Assembly: GCF_024363565.1 (NCBI RefSeq)
Contig: NZ_JAJEKE010000010.1
Location: 1-64,000 of the forward strand
Source: Lutispora saccharofermentans
Lineage (GTDB): Bacteria > Bacillota > Clostridia > Lutisporales > Lutisporaceae
Direction of reading: 5' to 3'
Length of the DNA: 64,000 bases
Shown: one piece after another, positions 46,825 to 55,973 of the stretch
How positions within the stretch are numbered: the stretch's first letter is position 1
Layout: every line of letters starts with the position of its first letter
Notes under the pieces: generated by a model
What the model was told of the DNA's origin: nothing
The model's database searches: none
What the model saw: the letters and a program-made list of their open reading frames with translations, nothing else
Made by a program: the position numbers and the translations under genes

Positions 46825-48102
46825 ATGAATCGAACATTAATAAAGGGCTTAAATTCAAAGATTGGAGAAACCGTAAAGCTTCAAGGATGGGTGCACAGGC
46901 TGAGGAAGCTGGGCAAAATAGCATTTCTGATCCTGAGGGAGCATTCCGGCCTGGTCCAATGCGTAGTAAATACAAGGGAAGTAGATATAAAGGGCTTAAG
47001 GCTTGAATCCGTGGTTGAAATTACAGGCACCGTTGTGAAAAATGATGAGAATGTGGAAATATTGGCGGAGAACATTCGGCTTATCAGCGAGGTCAAAGAG
47101 GAGCTTCCCTTTGAAATCAATAAAAAGGATATTGAAGTAAACCTTGATACTATCTTGAATCATAGGGTGCTGAGCTTGAGGCATCAGTCGCTCAATAGTA
47201 TCTTTAAAATACAGGCCTGCTTGACTCAAGGCTTTATTGAGTTTCTCAAAGTTGAAGGCTTTACGCAAATTTTCACACCGAAGATTGTATCCGAAGGTGC
47301 AGAAGGAGGTACCGAGCTTTTTGAGCTGAAATACTTTGAGAAAAAGGCATACCTTGCTCAAAGCCCTCAATTCTATAAGCAGATGATGGTGGGGGCAGGC
47401 TATGAAAGGGTATTTGAGACAGCCCATGTCTATAGGGCTGAAAAGCATAATACAAACAGGCACCTGAATGAATATGTAAGCCTGGACCTGGAGATGGGTT
47501 TCATCGAGGATGAAAAGGATATAATGATGCTTGAAACCAGGCTGCTGAAAAGTATGCTGCATAAGCTTAAGAATGAGTGTGCCGATGAGCTGAATACCCT
47601 GGAAGCAAAACTCCCTGAAATCGGTGAGGAAATACCATCCATACCGCTGCCGGAAGCGATCAAGATATTGAATAACAAATATGGTAAAGAGCTGGATATA
47701 GACATCGACCCCGAAGGTGAAAAGCTTATTTATGAGCATGTAAAGAAGGAATATGGAAGCGAATTCGTATTCCTGACCCATTATCCCATGGAAAAGAGAC
47801 CTATGTATACCATGCCCGCAGATGGCGGCCTTACTCACAGCTTTGACCTTATATTCAGAGGCCTTGAGATAACTACAGGAGGACAAAGGATCCATAATTT
47901 CGATATGCTGAAAAAGAGTATTGAAAGCAAAGGATTAAATTCTGAGAAGTTCAGCGACTACCTGGAAGTTTTCAAATACGGCATGCCTCCTCACGGGGGA
48001 TTAGCTATCGGGCTCGAGCGTTTGACGGCTCAGCTTATCGGCCTTGGCAATGTGAGAGAAGCCGCTTTGTTCCCGAGGGACAGGGACAGAATAACGCCGT
48101 AA
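46825..48102 (+). CDS. Archaeal-type aspartyl-tRNA synthetase
   Basis: A 425-residue class IIb synthetase. OB-fold anticodon-binding domain at ~1-100 (VKLQGWVHRLRKLGK), then the catalytic core with motif 1 (FTQIFTPKIV), motif 2 (FETAHVYRAEKHNTNRHL, ~200) and motif 3 (GGLAIGLERLTAQ, ~395). It lacks the large GAD insert of bacterial AspRS and so belongs to the short archaeal type (AspRS2), which in bacteria is often non-discriminating and can also load tRNA-Asn for later amidation. I chose ATG 46825, 8 bases after AGGAGGG; an earlier ATG at 46795 has no site. It is controlled by the T-box leader. No gatCAB genes are nearby. Confidence 0.92.
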   Translation: MNRTLIKGLNSKIGETVKLQGWVHRLRKLGKIAFLILREHSGLVQCVVNTREVDIKGLRLESVVEITGTVVKNDENVEILAENIRLISEVKEELPFEINKKDIEVNLDTILNHRVLSLRHQSLNSIFKIQACLTQGFIEFLKVEGFTQIFTPKIVSEGAEGGTELFELKYFEKKAYLAQSPQFYKQMMVGAGYERVFETAHVYRAEKHNTNRHLNEYVSLDLEMGFIEDEKDIMMLETRLLKSMLHKLKNECADELNTLEAKLPEIGEEIPSIPLPEAIKILNNKYGKELDIDIDPEGEKLIYEHVKKEYGSEFVFLTHYPMEKRPMYTMPADGGLTHSFDLIFRGLEITTGGQRIHNFDMLKKSIESKGLNSEKFSDYLEVFKYGMPPHGGLAIGLERLTAQLIGLGNVREAALFPRDRDRITP

Positions 48103-48155
48103 AGGCCTTGCGCGGATGCGCTTTATGATGATTTAAAAATAATCATTATCACGAT

Positions 48156-48200
48156 AAAAAGGCAGTTTGGCATCATATGATATGCCGAGCAGCCTTTTTA
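48156..48200 (+). terminator. Terminator after the AspRS gene
   Basis: AAAAAGGC (48156-48163) pairs with GCCTTTTT (48192-48199), and an inner stem GGCAT..ATGCC extends it. It lies about 50 bases past the stop. Confidence 0.8.
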
Positions 48201-48277
48201 TATATTTTCCCCTGTATTACTGCTAATTATATGTTTGTTTCACTCTGAAAATAGTGAAGCAATATCCTTCTCCAGGC

Positions 48278-48575
48278 TTAATCACCTTTATTTCCGTCTA
48301 TTTTTTAAGCTGCCGGTAAATGATCATAAGGGTTTGCTTATGCAGGTAATCCAGCTGCATGTCATATAGATAGGATGTATCTTCAATACAATCCGTGAGC
48401 TTTATTTTACTTAAGTCAGTCATTTTCCCGCCATTTCGGAGCAATTCTTCAATCTTGCTCTTGGCATTATTAAGATATTCAAATTGCCGCTTAAATATCA
48501 GGTCATTTTCAACCACTTCTCCATGTCCGGGAATGATTACATATGCCCCTGAGGCTTGTAATGCCCCTCAGTATC
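48278..48575. repeat. 298-bp direct repeat, copy 1 (3' end of a metallo-hydrolase gene)
   Basis: This block appears base-for-base identical to 59816-60113 in the same orientation. It encodes, on the minus strand, the last ~72 residues of an MBL-fold protein (frame from about 48537 to 48298, with IPGHGEVVENDLIF and FEYLNNAKSKIEELL), but has no upstream part, so it is a non-functional tail. The left border is TTAATCACC and the right border CAGTATC, where a REP/RAYT end begins. Confidence 0.92.
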
Positions 48576-48579
48576 ACGT

Positions 48580-48636
48580 AAGGTGCCAGGCACGTTAGTT
48601 ATTAAGTTATTCTATCTGCCATATCTGTTCATTTGT
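48580..48636. repeat. Solo end of the RAYT element
   Basis: AAGGTGCCAGGCACGTTAG..TTAAGTTATTCTAT, followed by CTGCCATATCTGTTCAT, nearly matches 53517-53569, the right-hand part of the RAYT pseudogene and its end. It is a decayed solo end abutting the 298-bp repeat. Confidence 0.8.
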
Positions 48637-48778
48637 CCATTTCTATTTGTCCTATATGTCATCATTAAATACTGCCTGTATTTCGGGGCTCAATAAACTT
48701 CTGCATTAACCGGTGGAAAGGCCATGATCATTCATATTCCACCGGTGATTGTTATCGTGTTCGTGGTATCCGCCAGGC

Positions 48779-49984
48779 TCAGAATAATTTTGTCAAAATG
48801 AGGTAATATGCCGCGGCAATGGCGCAAAAGCTGGCAATTACAGGAACCGTGCGCTTGAGCAGTTCCGTCATTCCCGTGTGAAAGTAGTCGGTGACCAAAG
48901 TCAGGCAGATATGGGTCGGGGAAATCTGCATTGCGGCGTAAGTATAGCACATCAATAGCATAAGAAGCGCCGGCCCGCCGTTTGGAATGGATTGATAGGC
49001 CAGCGGCATGCAGAGGGCGATGGTGGCCATCGATCCGCTGATAACGGTACAGAAGAAAAACACCAGGGCGAAAACAATTACTGTGGGGACAGGAAGTAAT
49101 GCAAAAATTCCTGGAATACTTGCAATCGCCCCGGTTCTCGCAATGATCTCTTTAAAGATCATAACCACAAAAGTATTGATCACAATACTCCACTCCAACG
49201 CTGAAGAAAACATGGGTTTAAGTTCTTTCATGCTAAAGCGGTGAACGAATATGCATAGCACTATGGATACAAAGGTTGCCGTATAGACCGGAAATTCAAA
49301 AATAAGGATCAGCGCAATGGTCAGAACTATGGTCCATAAGCTTTTCACCATATTCTTGATATCGTCCAACTTATTGGTTGACGGCTCCATACCGGTTTCC
49401 TTGGGCAGTTTTCTGAGGTAGAATATGTACCCCAAGGCCATCAGTACCACCATCATGGGAAACATGGCGAAAAGGAATGAGGAAACCGGTACCGAGCTCA
49501 ATTGGATGGCGATGACAATAGAAGAATATGTGGGTAAAAAGCTTTCGGCAATATGCCGGTAATAGCTGGTAATAAAAGTCTGGTCCTCGTCGCTCATATC
49601 GTTGCCGCAGGCGGATTTTACCATCTCGCCGCACACAAATACGGCGCCGGCCGAAGGGAGAAGCCCTATAAAGGCCGGGGCGAGAGAGGCGTTAATCCGC
49701 CTGCTGTTGAACAGCCCATTGAGAGACCGGTGGGCAAGGTTGAGAAAATCCCTTTTTTCCAGCATCCTTTGCAGAAAGGCAATCAAATAAAAAATGAGAA
49801 TTAGCGACAAGGTATCCCAACTGGTGATCGACTCGAAAATTGCCTTCGCCGCGTCATTGATCCCAATCCCGAACAGGACGCAGGCGGCGGCGATGCCACA
49901 GATTATGGAAAAGGAAAGCGGCCTTTTCATCTTCATCAAACAGATAATAAGCGTAAAGATAGCTGCAAGCTTTATTGCATCCAC
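48779..49984 (-). CDS. DUF401-family membrane protein
   Basis: A 401-residue integral membrane protein with about 10-11 hydrophobic segments (LAAIFTLIICLMKM at the start, LSLILIFYLIAFLQ, LAPAFIGLLPSAGAVFVCGEM, AMQISPTHICLTLV). These match the DUF401 family, whose members look like ion-coupled anion or amino acid permeases but have no settled substrate. GGGAGG is 11 bases ahead of the ATG. It is the last gene of a minus operon with an APC permease and a PatB-like lyase (gap 49 bases). Base composition is more GC-rich than the neighbouring genes. Confidence 0.8.
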   Translation of the reverse strand: MDAIKLAAIFTLIICLMKMKRPLSFSIICGIAAACVLFGIGINDAAKAIFESITSWDTLSLILIFYLIAFLQRMLEKRDFLNLAHRSLNGLFNSRRINASLAPAFIGLLPSAGAVFVCGEMVKSACGNDMSDEDQTFITSYYRHIAESFLPTYSSIVIAIQLSSVPVSSFLFAMFPMMVVLMALGYIFYLRKLPKETGMEPSTNKLDDIKNMVKSLWTIVLTIALILIFEFPVYTATFVSIVLCIFVHRFSMKELKPMFSSALEWSIVINTFVVMIFKEIIARTGAIASIPGIFALLPVPTVIVFALVFFFCTVISGSMATIALCMPLAYQSIPNGGPALLMLLMCYTYAAMQISPTHICLTLVTDYFHTGMTELLKRTVPVIASFCAIAAAYYLILTKLF

Positions 49985-50033
49985 AAAATAACCTCCCCAA
50001 ATACAAGAATCGCTATTCTCAATGAAATGAAAC

Positions 50034-51380
50034 TCATTTGGCCGAATAGTCCACAGTCAAATCATCGGGGATTTCGGCTTTTTTCAGGCCTACATTGGCA
50101 TAAACGATCGAAGCGATGACCAGTACGGCAAAACCGATAATCGCATAGCCCGGCAAATTAAGAATCAGTGAGCCGGAAAGGACTATGTTCAAAATGATGC
50201 ACACCACACCGATCACCTTGACCGCTCCATTGGAAACACGCAGGGGTGATGCCGCCAGCTGCTGGGGATAACAAGAAGGCAGTTTGAGAAACGCGAAGCT
50301 GAGAAGCACTTTGAGCGCCAGGGAAATTGCCGTACTCGTTTTAGAAACAAACGCCAGGTCAAGTCCCGCCATAAGAGGCAACATACCTATGATATAGAAT
50401 AGAGTCAGGATTTTGTAGGGCACCCCCTTGGAGCTTACGCTGGCCAGGCTCTTGGGAAGAATGCCGTCCTCGCAGGCCACCAGAATGGGTTTTGTCACCC
50501 AGGAAAGCTGTGCGTTAAGGGTGGTTGCGGTCGCACCGAGAGCAGCAAAAATGACGAACAGGTAGAAAGCCCAGAATGGCATAGCCTCTCTTGCCACTGC
50601 CGTAAGCGGCTGGTTGGCAGTTACTTCCATAGGGAGGACACCGGCAGCGACACACGCCATAAAGACATAAAGGATGCCCACGCTCAAAGTAGAAACAATC
50701 ATGACCTTAGGAATGTTTTTACCGGGTTCTTTTATTTCCCCTCCCATTTCGGCGATCACCTGGGCACCGCCGGTGGCAAAGCTGAGCAATGCAAGAGTGC
50801 TGGCGAAGCCAAAAGCACCGTTGGTAAATAGATTGTCTTTATTGAATACATAACCCAAATCCACTTGCTGCGCACCGAAGCCAATGAACAACAAGATACC
50901 TCCGATCATCAAAACGCACATGAGAGTATTGACTATGGCGGCTGATTTTGTCCCTATCAGGTTGAGCAAATATAGTACGGTCAACATGACCATAGCGACC
51001 AATTGGGCACTCACTCCCCCCACAATGCTTACCAGATAGGAGGCAAAGCTCAGCGCATAAAGTGAAAGGGTCAAATTGGAAAAGCAATACAGGGCTAAGT
51101 AGACAAAACCCGCCTTTTTGCCCAGCATGCGGCTGGTATACCGATATTTTCCGCCGGTGACAGGCAACGTCGCCCCCAAGATCGCGTCGGGGGTAATAGA
51201 TATCAAGGTTAATATGGGAGATATGAGAAACGCAAGGGCAACACCGGTACCGGTCATGCCAATGGCGATACCGGTGTTGGACATAATACCTGCGCCGATG
51301 ATTTGGCCCACCGCAATTCCCATCAGAGGCCAAAATCCCACATTTCTGAAAAGCTTGCTCTCTTGTCTTATTTCCGACAT
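50034..51380 (-). CDS. APC-superfamily amino acid permease
   Basis: A 448-residue transporter with 12 predicted membrane spans. Span 1 carries GQIIGAGIMSNTG (~22-34), the unwound helix motif of the APC family, and the loop EMGGEIKEPGKNIPKVM (~210) is the usual helix 6-7 signature. Likely substrates are amino acids or amines, by exchange or proton symport. Start ATG follows GAGGAGG. It is placed between DUF401 and the PatB-like gene (96 bases), so it may import the lyase substrate. Confidence 0.88.
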   Translation of the reverse strand: MSEIRQESKLFRNVGFWPLMGIAVGQIIGAGIMSNTGIAIGMTGTGVALAFLISPILTLISITPDAILGATLPVTGGKYRYTSRMLGKKAGFVYLALYCFSNLTLSLYALSFASYLVSIVGGVSAQLVAMVMLTVLYLLNLIGTKSAAIVNTLMCVLMIGGILLFIGFGAQQVDLGYVFNKDNLFTNGAFGFASTLALLSFATGGAQVIAEMGGEIKEPGKNIPKVMIVSTLSVGILYVFMACVAAGVLPMEVTANQPLTAVAREAMPFWAFYLFVIFAALGATATTLNAQLSWVTKPILVACEDGILPKSLASVSSKGVPYKILTLFYIIGMLPLMAGLDLAFVSKTSTAISLALKVLLSFAFLKLPSCYPQQLAASPLRVSNGAVKVIGVVCIILNIVLSGSLILNLPGYAIIGFAVLVIASIVYANVGLKKAEIPDDLTVDYSAK

Positions 51381-51476
51381 TTCAAGTCCTCCTCACATGA
51401 ATTTTCAAATTGTTTTCAAAGGGTGTTTCATATATGAAGTACGGCATTTTGACGCCTGTTTGCAGCCTGTCCATAA

Positions 51477-52667
51477 TCAACCTCTCATGTATTGGTCCAG
51501 CGTTTTTTTCATTCTCTCCAAAGCGACCAACATGATGTTGGTAGGACAGGCAATGTTCATTCTCTCGAATCCTTTTCCTTCCTCTCCAAATACATAGCCT
51601 TCATCAAAAAATACCTGTGCCTCCATGTGCATAATCCTCTCCAGTTCCAGGGGTGAAATACCCAGTGCGTTCAGATCCAGCCACTGAAGGTATGTTCCCT
51701 CTATGGGAATTACTTTGATTTGGGAAAGATTTTGTTCCATATATTCGGTGAGAACCAGCCGATTGTGGTCAATATGTAAAAGCAGCTGCTCAAGCCACTC
51801 TTCACCCTTATCATAGGCAAGCTCGCATGCCTTGTAGCCGATCATGTTCAGCCTGGAAATGCTTACGCTAAGCTGTTCTTCGCGGAACCGCTCACGCAAG
51901 CGTTTGTTCCGGATAATAATATTTGAGGTCTGGAGTCCTGCCAGGTTGAAGGTTTTGCTGGGAGCGGTGCAGACAATACTGTGGTCGGCAAATTCCTCGG
52001 AGATAGTGGCAAATACCGTATGCTTGTAACCGGGCATGATTATGTCAAAGTGGATTTCATCGGAAACAATCACAACATTATTATCAATGCAGATGCGGCC
52101 GATCCGTTCCAGTTCTTCGGGAGTCCAAACCCGGCCCACCGGATTGTGAGGGCTGCACAGGATAATCAAAGTATTGTTCGGGTCTTTAGCTTTTTCTTCC
52201 AGATCATTAAAATCAACCGAATAGCGGTTATCCTTATAAATGAGGGGATTGCGCACAATTTTGCGCTTATTGCGCTCTACAGCCATATACATGGGGTAAT
52301 AGACAGGAGTCATCAGGATTACGCCTTCGCCTGGCTTGGTGAAGGCTTTTACCGCTGTATAAAAAGCGTTCACCACACCGGGAGTCCCCAGGATCCATTC
52401 CGGCTTGATATCCCAGGAATGCCGCCTGTCCATCCATCCGCAGACCGCATTGTAGTATGCTTCGCCCGCATTGGTGTATCCCAGAATGGTTTTATCGACA
52501 TACTCCTTGATGCCTTCGATGATTTCAGGCGCATTCCTCAGTTCCATGTCTGCCACCGAAAAGGGAACGATGTCACTGCCTACATTTGGGTTCCACCCTT
52601 TCATCTGATCCCATTTGCTGGAACAATTGCCTGACCGGGAAACGACGGTTTCAAAATCATACTTCAT
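51477..52667 (-). CDS. MalY/PatB-family PLP-dependent C-S lyase
   Basis: A 396-residue fold-type I PLP enzyme. The start WDQMKGWNPNVGSDIVPFSVADME and the later CSPHNPVGRVW (~171) and APSKTFNLAGLQ (~236, PLP Lys in SKTF) are typical of MalY/PatB proteins, which split cystathionine, cysteine conjugates or related C-S compounds to pyruvate, ammonia and a thiol; some act as aminotransferases. GGAGTG precedes the ATG. The gene follows a 50-residue protein and precedes two permeases, so the unit may take up and degrade a sulfur amino acid. Confidence 0.88.
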   Translation of the reverse strand: MKYDFETVVSRSGNCSSKWDQMKGWNPNVGSDIVPFSVADMELRNAPEIIEGIKEYVDKTILGYTNAGEAYYNAVCGWMDRRHSWDIKPEWILGTPGVVNAFYTAVKAFTKPGEGVILMTPVYYPMYMAVERNKRKIVRNPLIYKDNRYSVDFNDLEEKAKDPNNTLIILCSPHNPVGRVWTPEELERIGRICIDNNVVIVSDEIHFDIIMPGYKHTVFATISEEFADHSIVCTAPSKTFNLAGLQTSNIIIRNKRLRERFREEQLSVSISRLNMIGYKACELAYDKGEEWLEQLLLHIDHNRLVLTEYMEQNLSQIKVIPIEGTYLQWLDLNALGISPLELERIMHMEAQVFFDEGYVFGEEGKGFERMNIACPTNIMLVALERMKKTLDQYMRG

Positions 52668-52690
52668 GATTGCTTCACTCCTTTTATTTT

Positions 52691-52843
52691 TTATGCTGAT
52701 TCGTATTTTACCGTTCTCGTGGCAAATTTAACGCCCCGTATGAAATTGTTGATATCCTGCTGTTCTTCCTGTGTCAGACTTTTGAGTAATTTAATCAATT
52801 CATCGACCACAGGCACCTCTTTTTTGTTTAAGATGGTTCCCAT
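52691..52843 (-). CDS. Small operon leader protein, unknown
   Basis: A 50-residue protein too short for common gene callers. ATG 52843 lies 6-7 bases after AAAGGGGGTG, a strong site (a GTG at 52852 is also in frame). It is Gln/Glu/Lys rich with KKEVPVVDELIKLLKSLTQE, likely two amphipathic helices, and ends KYESA. It is the first gene after the promoter at 52966-52938 and stands 23 bases ahead of the PatB-like gene. Its helix pattern ELIKLLKSLTQEE recalls the end of the divergent XRE regulator (ELDSNLRQSLMSYLKSIF), so it might bind that protein; this is speculation. Confidence 0.7.
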   Translation of the reverse strand: MGTILNKKEVPVVDELIKLLKSLTQEEQQDINNFIRGVKFATRTVKYESA

Positions 52844-52924
52844 ATGCTTCACCCCCTTTGAAATGTAATAATGATAAAGCAGACTTTTTCCCTTTATTTA
52901 ACCTCCTATTTTTCTGCATTTTTC

Positions 52925-52966
52925 TTAGATTATCTTGATTATAAATTAGATTATCTTATTTGTCAA
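52925..52966 (-). promoter_or_regulatory. Promoter of the PatB operon with tandem operator
   Basis: On the minus strand TTGACA (52966-52961), 17-base spacer, TATAAT (52943-52938): a consensus sigma-A promoter. Over it lie two direct copies of TTAGATTATCTT (plus strand 52925-52936 and 52946-52957), 21 bases apart, i.e. two helix turns on the same face. They overlap the -10 and spacer, so a bound regulator would block the promoter; the adjacent XRE protein is the natural candidate. Confidence 0.8.
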
Positions 52967-52987
52967 CATATTATCTCTCCCTAAACA

Positions 52988-53016
52988 TAGACAATCCGAT
53001 TTTTCTGTTTTATAAT
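52988..53016 (+). promoter_or_regulatory. Promoter of the XRE regulator gene
   Basis: TAGACA (52988-52993), 17-base spacer, TATAAT (53011-53016), divergent from the PatB operon promoter. Confidence 0.75.
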
Positions 53017-53048
53017 GAAGTTATTAAAATGGATCTGAGGTGAAAAAA

Positions 53049-53441
53049 ATGTCGGAAAACAAGCTTATTGACATTCCGGATAGGATTAAGTATTTAAGAA
53101 AGGTTCTTAACATTAAGCAGCAAGAAATGGCTCTTAGGCTCAATCTGCAAAGTGGTTCTCTTTCGGACATAGAGCGTAAAAAAACCAGAACCGTAACCTA
53201 TAGAGTAATTAGCGACATTTGCCGTGAATATTCCGTCAACGAAGAATGGCTCCGATACGGTAAAGGCGAAATCTTTGTCCAGCCGGATACATTTTCCCTC
53301 GACGAATACGCCAAAAAAAATAATCTAACCGACTTAGAGTTAGATATTATAAAGGGTTATATGGAACTCGACAGCAACTTGCGTCAAAGCTTAATGTCCT
53401 ACCTCAAATCCATATTCGATAGCCGTAACATTCGGAAATAA
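53049..53441 (+). CDS. XRE-family regulator
   Basis: A 130-residue DNA-binding protein. Residues ~8-70 are a Cro/CI helix-turn-helix (LRKVLNIKQQEMALRLNLQSGSLSDIERKK, written in parts), with the phrase EWLRYGKGEIF (~70) that is common in clostridial XRE proteins. The C-terminal part (~85-130) is helical and may dimerise. ATG 53049 follows GAGGTG by 6 bases; a GTG at 53040 is less likely. Divergent to the PatB-APC-DUF401 operon, whose promoter has two direct operator-like repeats, so it probably represses that operon. Confidence 0.88.
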   Translation: MSENKLIDIPDRIKYLRKVLNIKQQEMALRLNLQSGSLSDIERKKTRTVTYRVISDICREYSVNEEWLRYGKGEIFVQPDTFSLDEYAKKNNLTDLELDIIKGYMELDSNLRQSLMSYLKSIFDSRNIRK

Positions 53442-53517
53442 CGGCTATAGCGGTGATTATACTGTCTTTTAGGTCCGCCTCGAAATGCATGTGACATATG
53501 GGGACGCGACAGAGGTT

Positions 53518-54284
53518 AGGTGCCAGGCACGTTAGTTGTTAAGTTATTCTATTTGCCATATCTGTTCATCATATCCTTTACCGCTGCAGCTGTCATTCCT
53601 ATATTCTGCCCTATTTCTCCCATTGTGTAGCCATTCTCAATTCCTGTTGTAATATACTTAAGCTTATATTTAGTAAGCACTCTTTTCCTTGAGCCTGTTT
53701 TTATCAACTCGTAGTCTTCTTGAGATACACCTGTTTCTATTATCACTTCATCCAGTCTTTTACGCTGCTTTACTTGCTTCCTGCTTTCACACAATATCCG
53801 ATATCCTTCTTCTCCTATTGCACTTGACATTCACAGTATATATCTCAGCAGCTTTAAAATGTATCTCTCATCCTGTACCGGTACTGCCTTATATTTGCCT
53901 TGAAATACATGCCCCACCCTGTTATATTTATTGTTAAAGTATTTGCTGTATTTATTATTAATTCGATGCATGGCCTCCTGAAGCCTTTTGTCCATTGTCT
54001 GTATAATTAAGTGATAATGATTATCCATCAAAGCAAAACCATATATCGTGTATCCCATGATCTTGCTATATTCCTTCAGTTGCTTTATAAAATAACCTTT
54101 GTCAATACTCTCTTTAAAAATATACTCTTTGTTATTACCTCTAGCAATTACATGATAAATACCACCAATATATTCTTCTCTCAATGCTCTAGCCATAAAA
54201 ACCCTCCTGATATTATACCTATTTATATAGTATCGGAGGGACTTAATTACATCAATAACTTAATAACTTTTGCACCTGGCACCT
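53518..54284. mobile_element. RAYT element with inverted REP-like ends
   Basis: AGGTGCCAGGCACGTTAG..TTAAGTTATT (53518-53548) and the complement of 54254-54284 (AGGTGCCAGGTGCAAAAG..TTAAGTTATT) are imperfect inverted repeats that enclose the decayed transposase. Related single ends occur at 43709, 48580 and 55974, consistent with REP sequences moved by this protein family. Confidence 0.75.
53549..54196 (-). pseudogene. REP-associated tyrosine transposase (RAYT), decayed
   Basis: The N-terminal part (54196-53834) is a Y1/HUH transposase: GGIYHVIARGNN, then the HUH motif DNHYHLII (~56-63) and the catalytic-Tyr helix with INNKYSKYFNNKYNRVGHVFQGKYK. It meets an in-frame TGA (53833-53831) right after LKLLRYIL, where intact proteins go on with an NPVRA segment. 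The same frame continues as the C-terminal helical domain (YRILCESRK.. and MGEIGQNIGMTAAAVKDMM, a helix-turn-helix). The middle NPVRA..YxWSS segment is missing, so a deletion plus stop inactivated it. Full RAYTs mobilise flanking REP sequences. Confidence 0.85.
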
Positions 54285-54286
54285 GC

Positions 54287-55702
54287 CTATTGCTGCCTCC
54301 AAGCTTTTAGGTCTATTATAAGCCTGCCGTCTGAAAAACTTACAATGCCTTTTTGGGATGGTATGTCTAAAACCTCTTCCTTATAGGATATAAGATTATT
54401 TCTTCGCCAAACAGACAGAATAATTCCCACAAGTGCCATATTTACAACATACCCTGTACCACCATAAGATACAAAGGGCATATTGAAACTCATTAACGGG
54501 AACAAATTGAAGTTCATTAAAATATTAATTAAAAATTGTGCCGATAAGATTGTACAAGCAGACATAGATAAATAGAAACCATAGCAATTCTTTATTTTAC
54601 TTGTGGTCATAAACATTCTAACAATAAAAATGCCAATAAGTAAAATCAATACAATTCCAACTGCCCAACCAAGCGTTGCTATTACATTTACGAGTATAAA
54701 CTCACTTGTAGCATTTGGCATTGTCATATCCAAGCTATGCCCATTGTATGTAGCTTCAGTTTTGCCAAACCAGCTTGAAATAGAAAGCCAAGTATTTGCC
54801 ATATGCTGTAGGTAACCCGCTCCCAAAGGGTCTGCTTTTCCTCTTGAAAAATAAATTGTAAGGCGTTTTAATTTATATGGATATGTTATAACATTACACA
54901 TGAATAATATAATTGGGACAGCACTGCCTGCAAACACTGCCATTAGCTGGCTTTTTTTATTTTTGCCAAAATGGTTTCTCATTATAGCAGTGATAAGTGC
55001 AACCGCATATACGATTACCATTACAAAAGCAGTAGATGCACTTGGCATCACCATCAATAAAAGTAGGGGAAAAACACCTTTAATTATTAATTTTATAATA
55101 CTCATAGCACCTTTGTTACGGTACTTTTCTAAAAAGCCCACAAATGCAATTAAAAACAATACACTTGCAAGCTCCGGGGATGAAATGTAAAAATGACCAA
55201 TCGCAAGCCCCCTTTTAGCGCCATTTATTCTTATTCCTACTAGCATTGTTATCACAAGCAATAAAATGCCGGAAATATAAATAGGCATTGACATATTTTT
55301 TAACTTGGTGTAATCAAAATAATATAGAGCTATCATGGTGATAATACCAATCATTACAAATATTATGTATTCTGAAAAATTAATTGCTTGGCCTTCAGTA
55401 AATTTACTGCTTGAAAACATAACTACGCCACCGATTATGTTAATAATAGCTGTTAAAACCAAAAGAGACCATTCCGTCTGTGGCTTGTGTTGACGATTTA
55501 ACTTTGTGCCTATTTCATCTGCACTTCCCATTGCAGAAATTGCTAAATCAAGCGCTTTTTCTTCATCGTACCCATTAGTTATATTTTCTTCCTTTAATTC
55601 GTTTATATGCTCGCTAAGCTCCTCTCGAATGTCTTTATGTACTGTTTTACAATTTATATGAATACAAACATCATCTAAAAATGCTTTTATCTTTTTATTC
55701 AA
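54287..55702 (-). CDS. FtsW/RodA/SpoVE-like membrane protein with permease-prefix domain
   Basis: A 471-residue protein. Residues ~1-65 are a soluble helical domain (VHKDIREELSEHINELKEE, YDEEKALDLAISAMGSADEIG), the permease prefix domain that is common in PadR-linked operons. About 10 membrane spans follow, with SEDS-family traits: GAKRGLAIG, PSASTAFVMV, the extracellular loop and FVSYGGTGYVVNMALVGI near the end. SEDS proteins polymerise peptidoglycan glycan strands. TTG 55702 lies 7 bases after GGGGG and overlaps the end of the PadR gene. The fusion with a prefix domain suggests regulated, non-essential activity rather than cell division. Confidence 0.82.
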   Translation of the reverse strand: MNKKIKAFLDDVCIHINCKTVHKDIREELSEHINELKEENITNGYDEEKALDLAISAMGSADEIGTKLNRQHKPQTEWSLLVLTAIINIIGGVVMFSSSKFTEGQAINFSEYIIFVMIGIITMIALYYFDYTKLKNMSMPIYISGILLLVITMLVGIRINGAKRGLAIGHFYISSPELASVLFLIAFVGFLEKYRNKGAMSIIKLIIKGVFPLLLLMVMPSASTAFVMVIVYAVALITAIMRNHFGKNKKSQLMAVFAGSAVPIILFMCNVITYPYKLKRLTIYFSRGKADPLGAGYLQHMANTWLSISSWFGKTEATYNGHSLDMTMPNATSEFILVNVIATLGWAVGIVLILLIGIFIVRMFMTTSKIKNCYGFYLSMSACTILSAQFLINILMNFNLFPLMSFNMPFVSYGGTGYVVNMALVGIILSVWRRNNLISYKEEVLDIPSQKGIVSFSDGRLIIDLKAWRQQ

Positions 55703-55955
55703 AACAAAAACCCCCAATTACAGAATTAACCGCTTTCGTGTAGATTTGCCACTCAGATTTTTTATCCTCCAAAAGTTTTTCCCCAACTCTTGTAATTTTA
55801 TAATATTTTCTGCGTTTTCCATTATCGGCATCCAGCCAATAGGACTCAATGGCTTTTTCATTTTCTAAGCTGTGAAGCATAGGGTAAAGCGTTCCTTCTT
55901 TAAGCTCAAAAACATTTTTCGATAACTTTTTAAGTTCATGTGTTATTTGATACAT
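55695..55955 (-). CDS. PadR-family regulator (N-terminally short)
   Basis: An 86-residue PadR-type winged helix. TYPMLHSLENEKAIESYW and RRKYYKITRVGEKLLEDKK are the recognition helix and wing. Normal PadR proteins have about 20-25 more residues before YQITHEL; here an in-frame TAA lies only a few codons upstream of the ATG, and a REP-like end sits at 55974-56002. No good ribosome binding site is seen. It may be a truncated gene or start downstream of a lost first helix. The gene overlaps the FtsW-like gene by 8 bases. Confidence 0.65.
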   Translation of the reverse strand: MYQITHELKKLSKNVFELKEGTLYPMLHSLENEKAIESYWLDADNGKRRKYYKITRVGEKLLEDKKSEWQIYTKAVNSVIGGFCFE

Positions 55956-55973
55956 AGCAATTCTTTATGAATA

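Noticed and set aside
47000..47895. A 299-residue minus-strand frame inside the AspRS gene
   Set aside because: Antisense shadow of aspS; amino acid content is not protein-like and no start signal is present.
48228..48290. Possible C-terminus of a sugar epimerase (IKPGEGY) beside repeat copy 1
   Set aside because: Too short, and the reading frame crosses the repeat border; not supportable.
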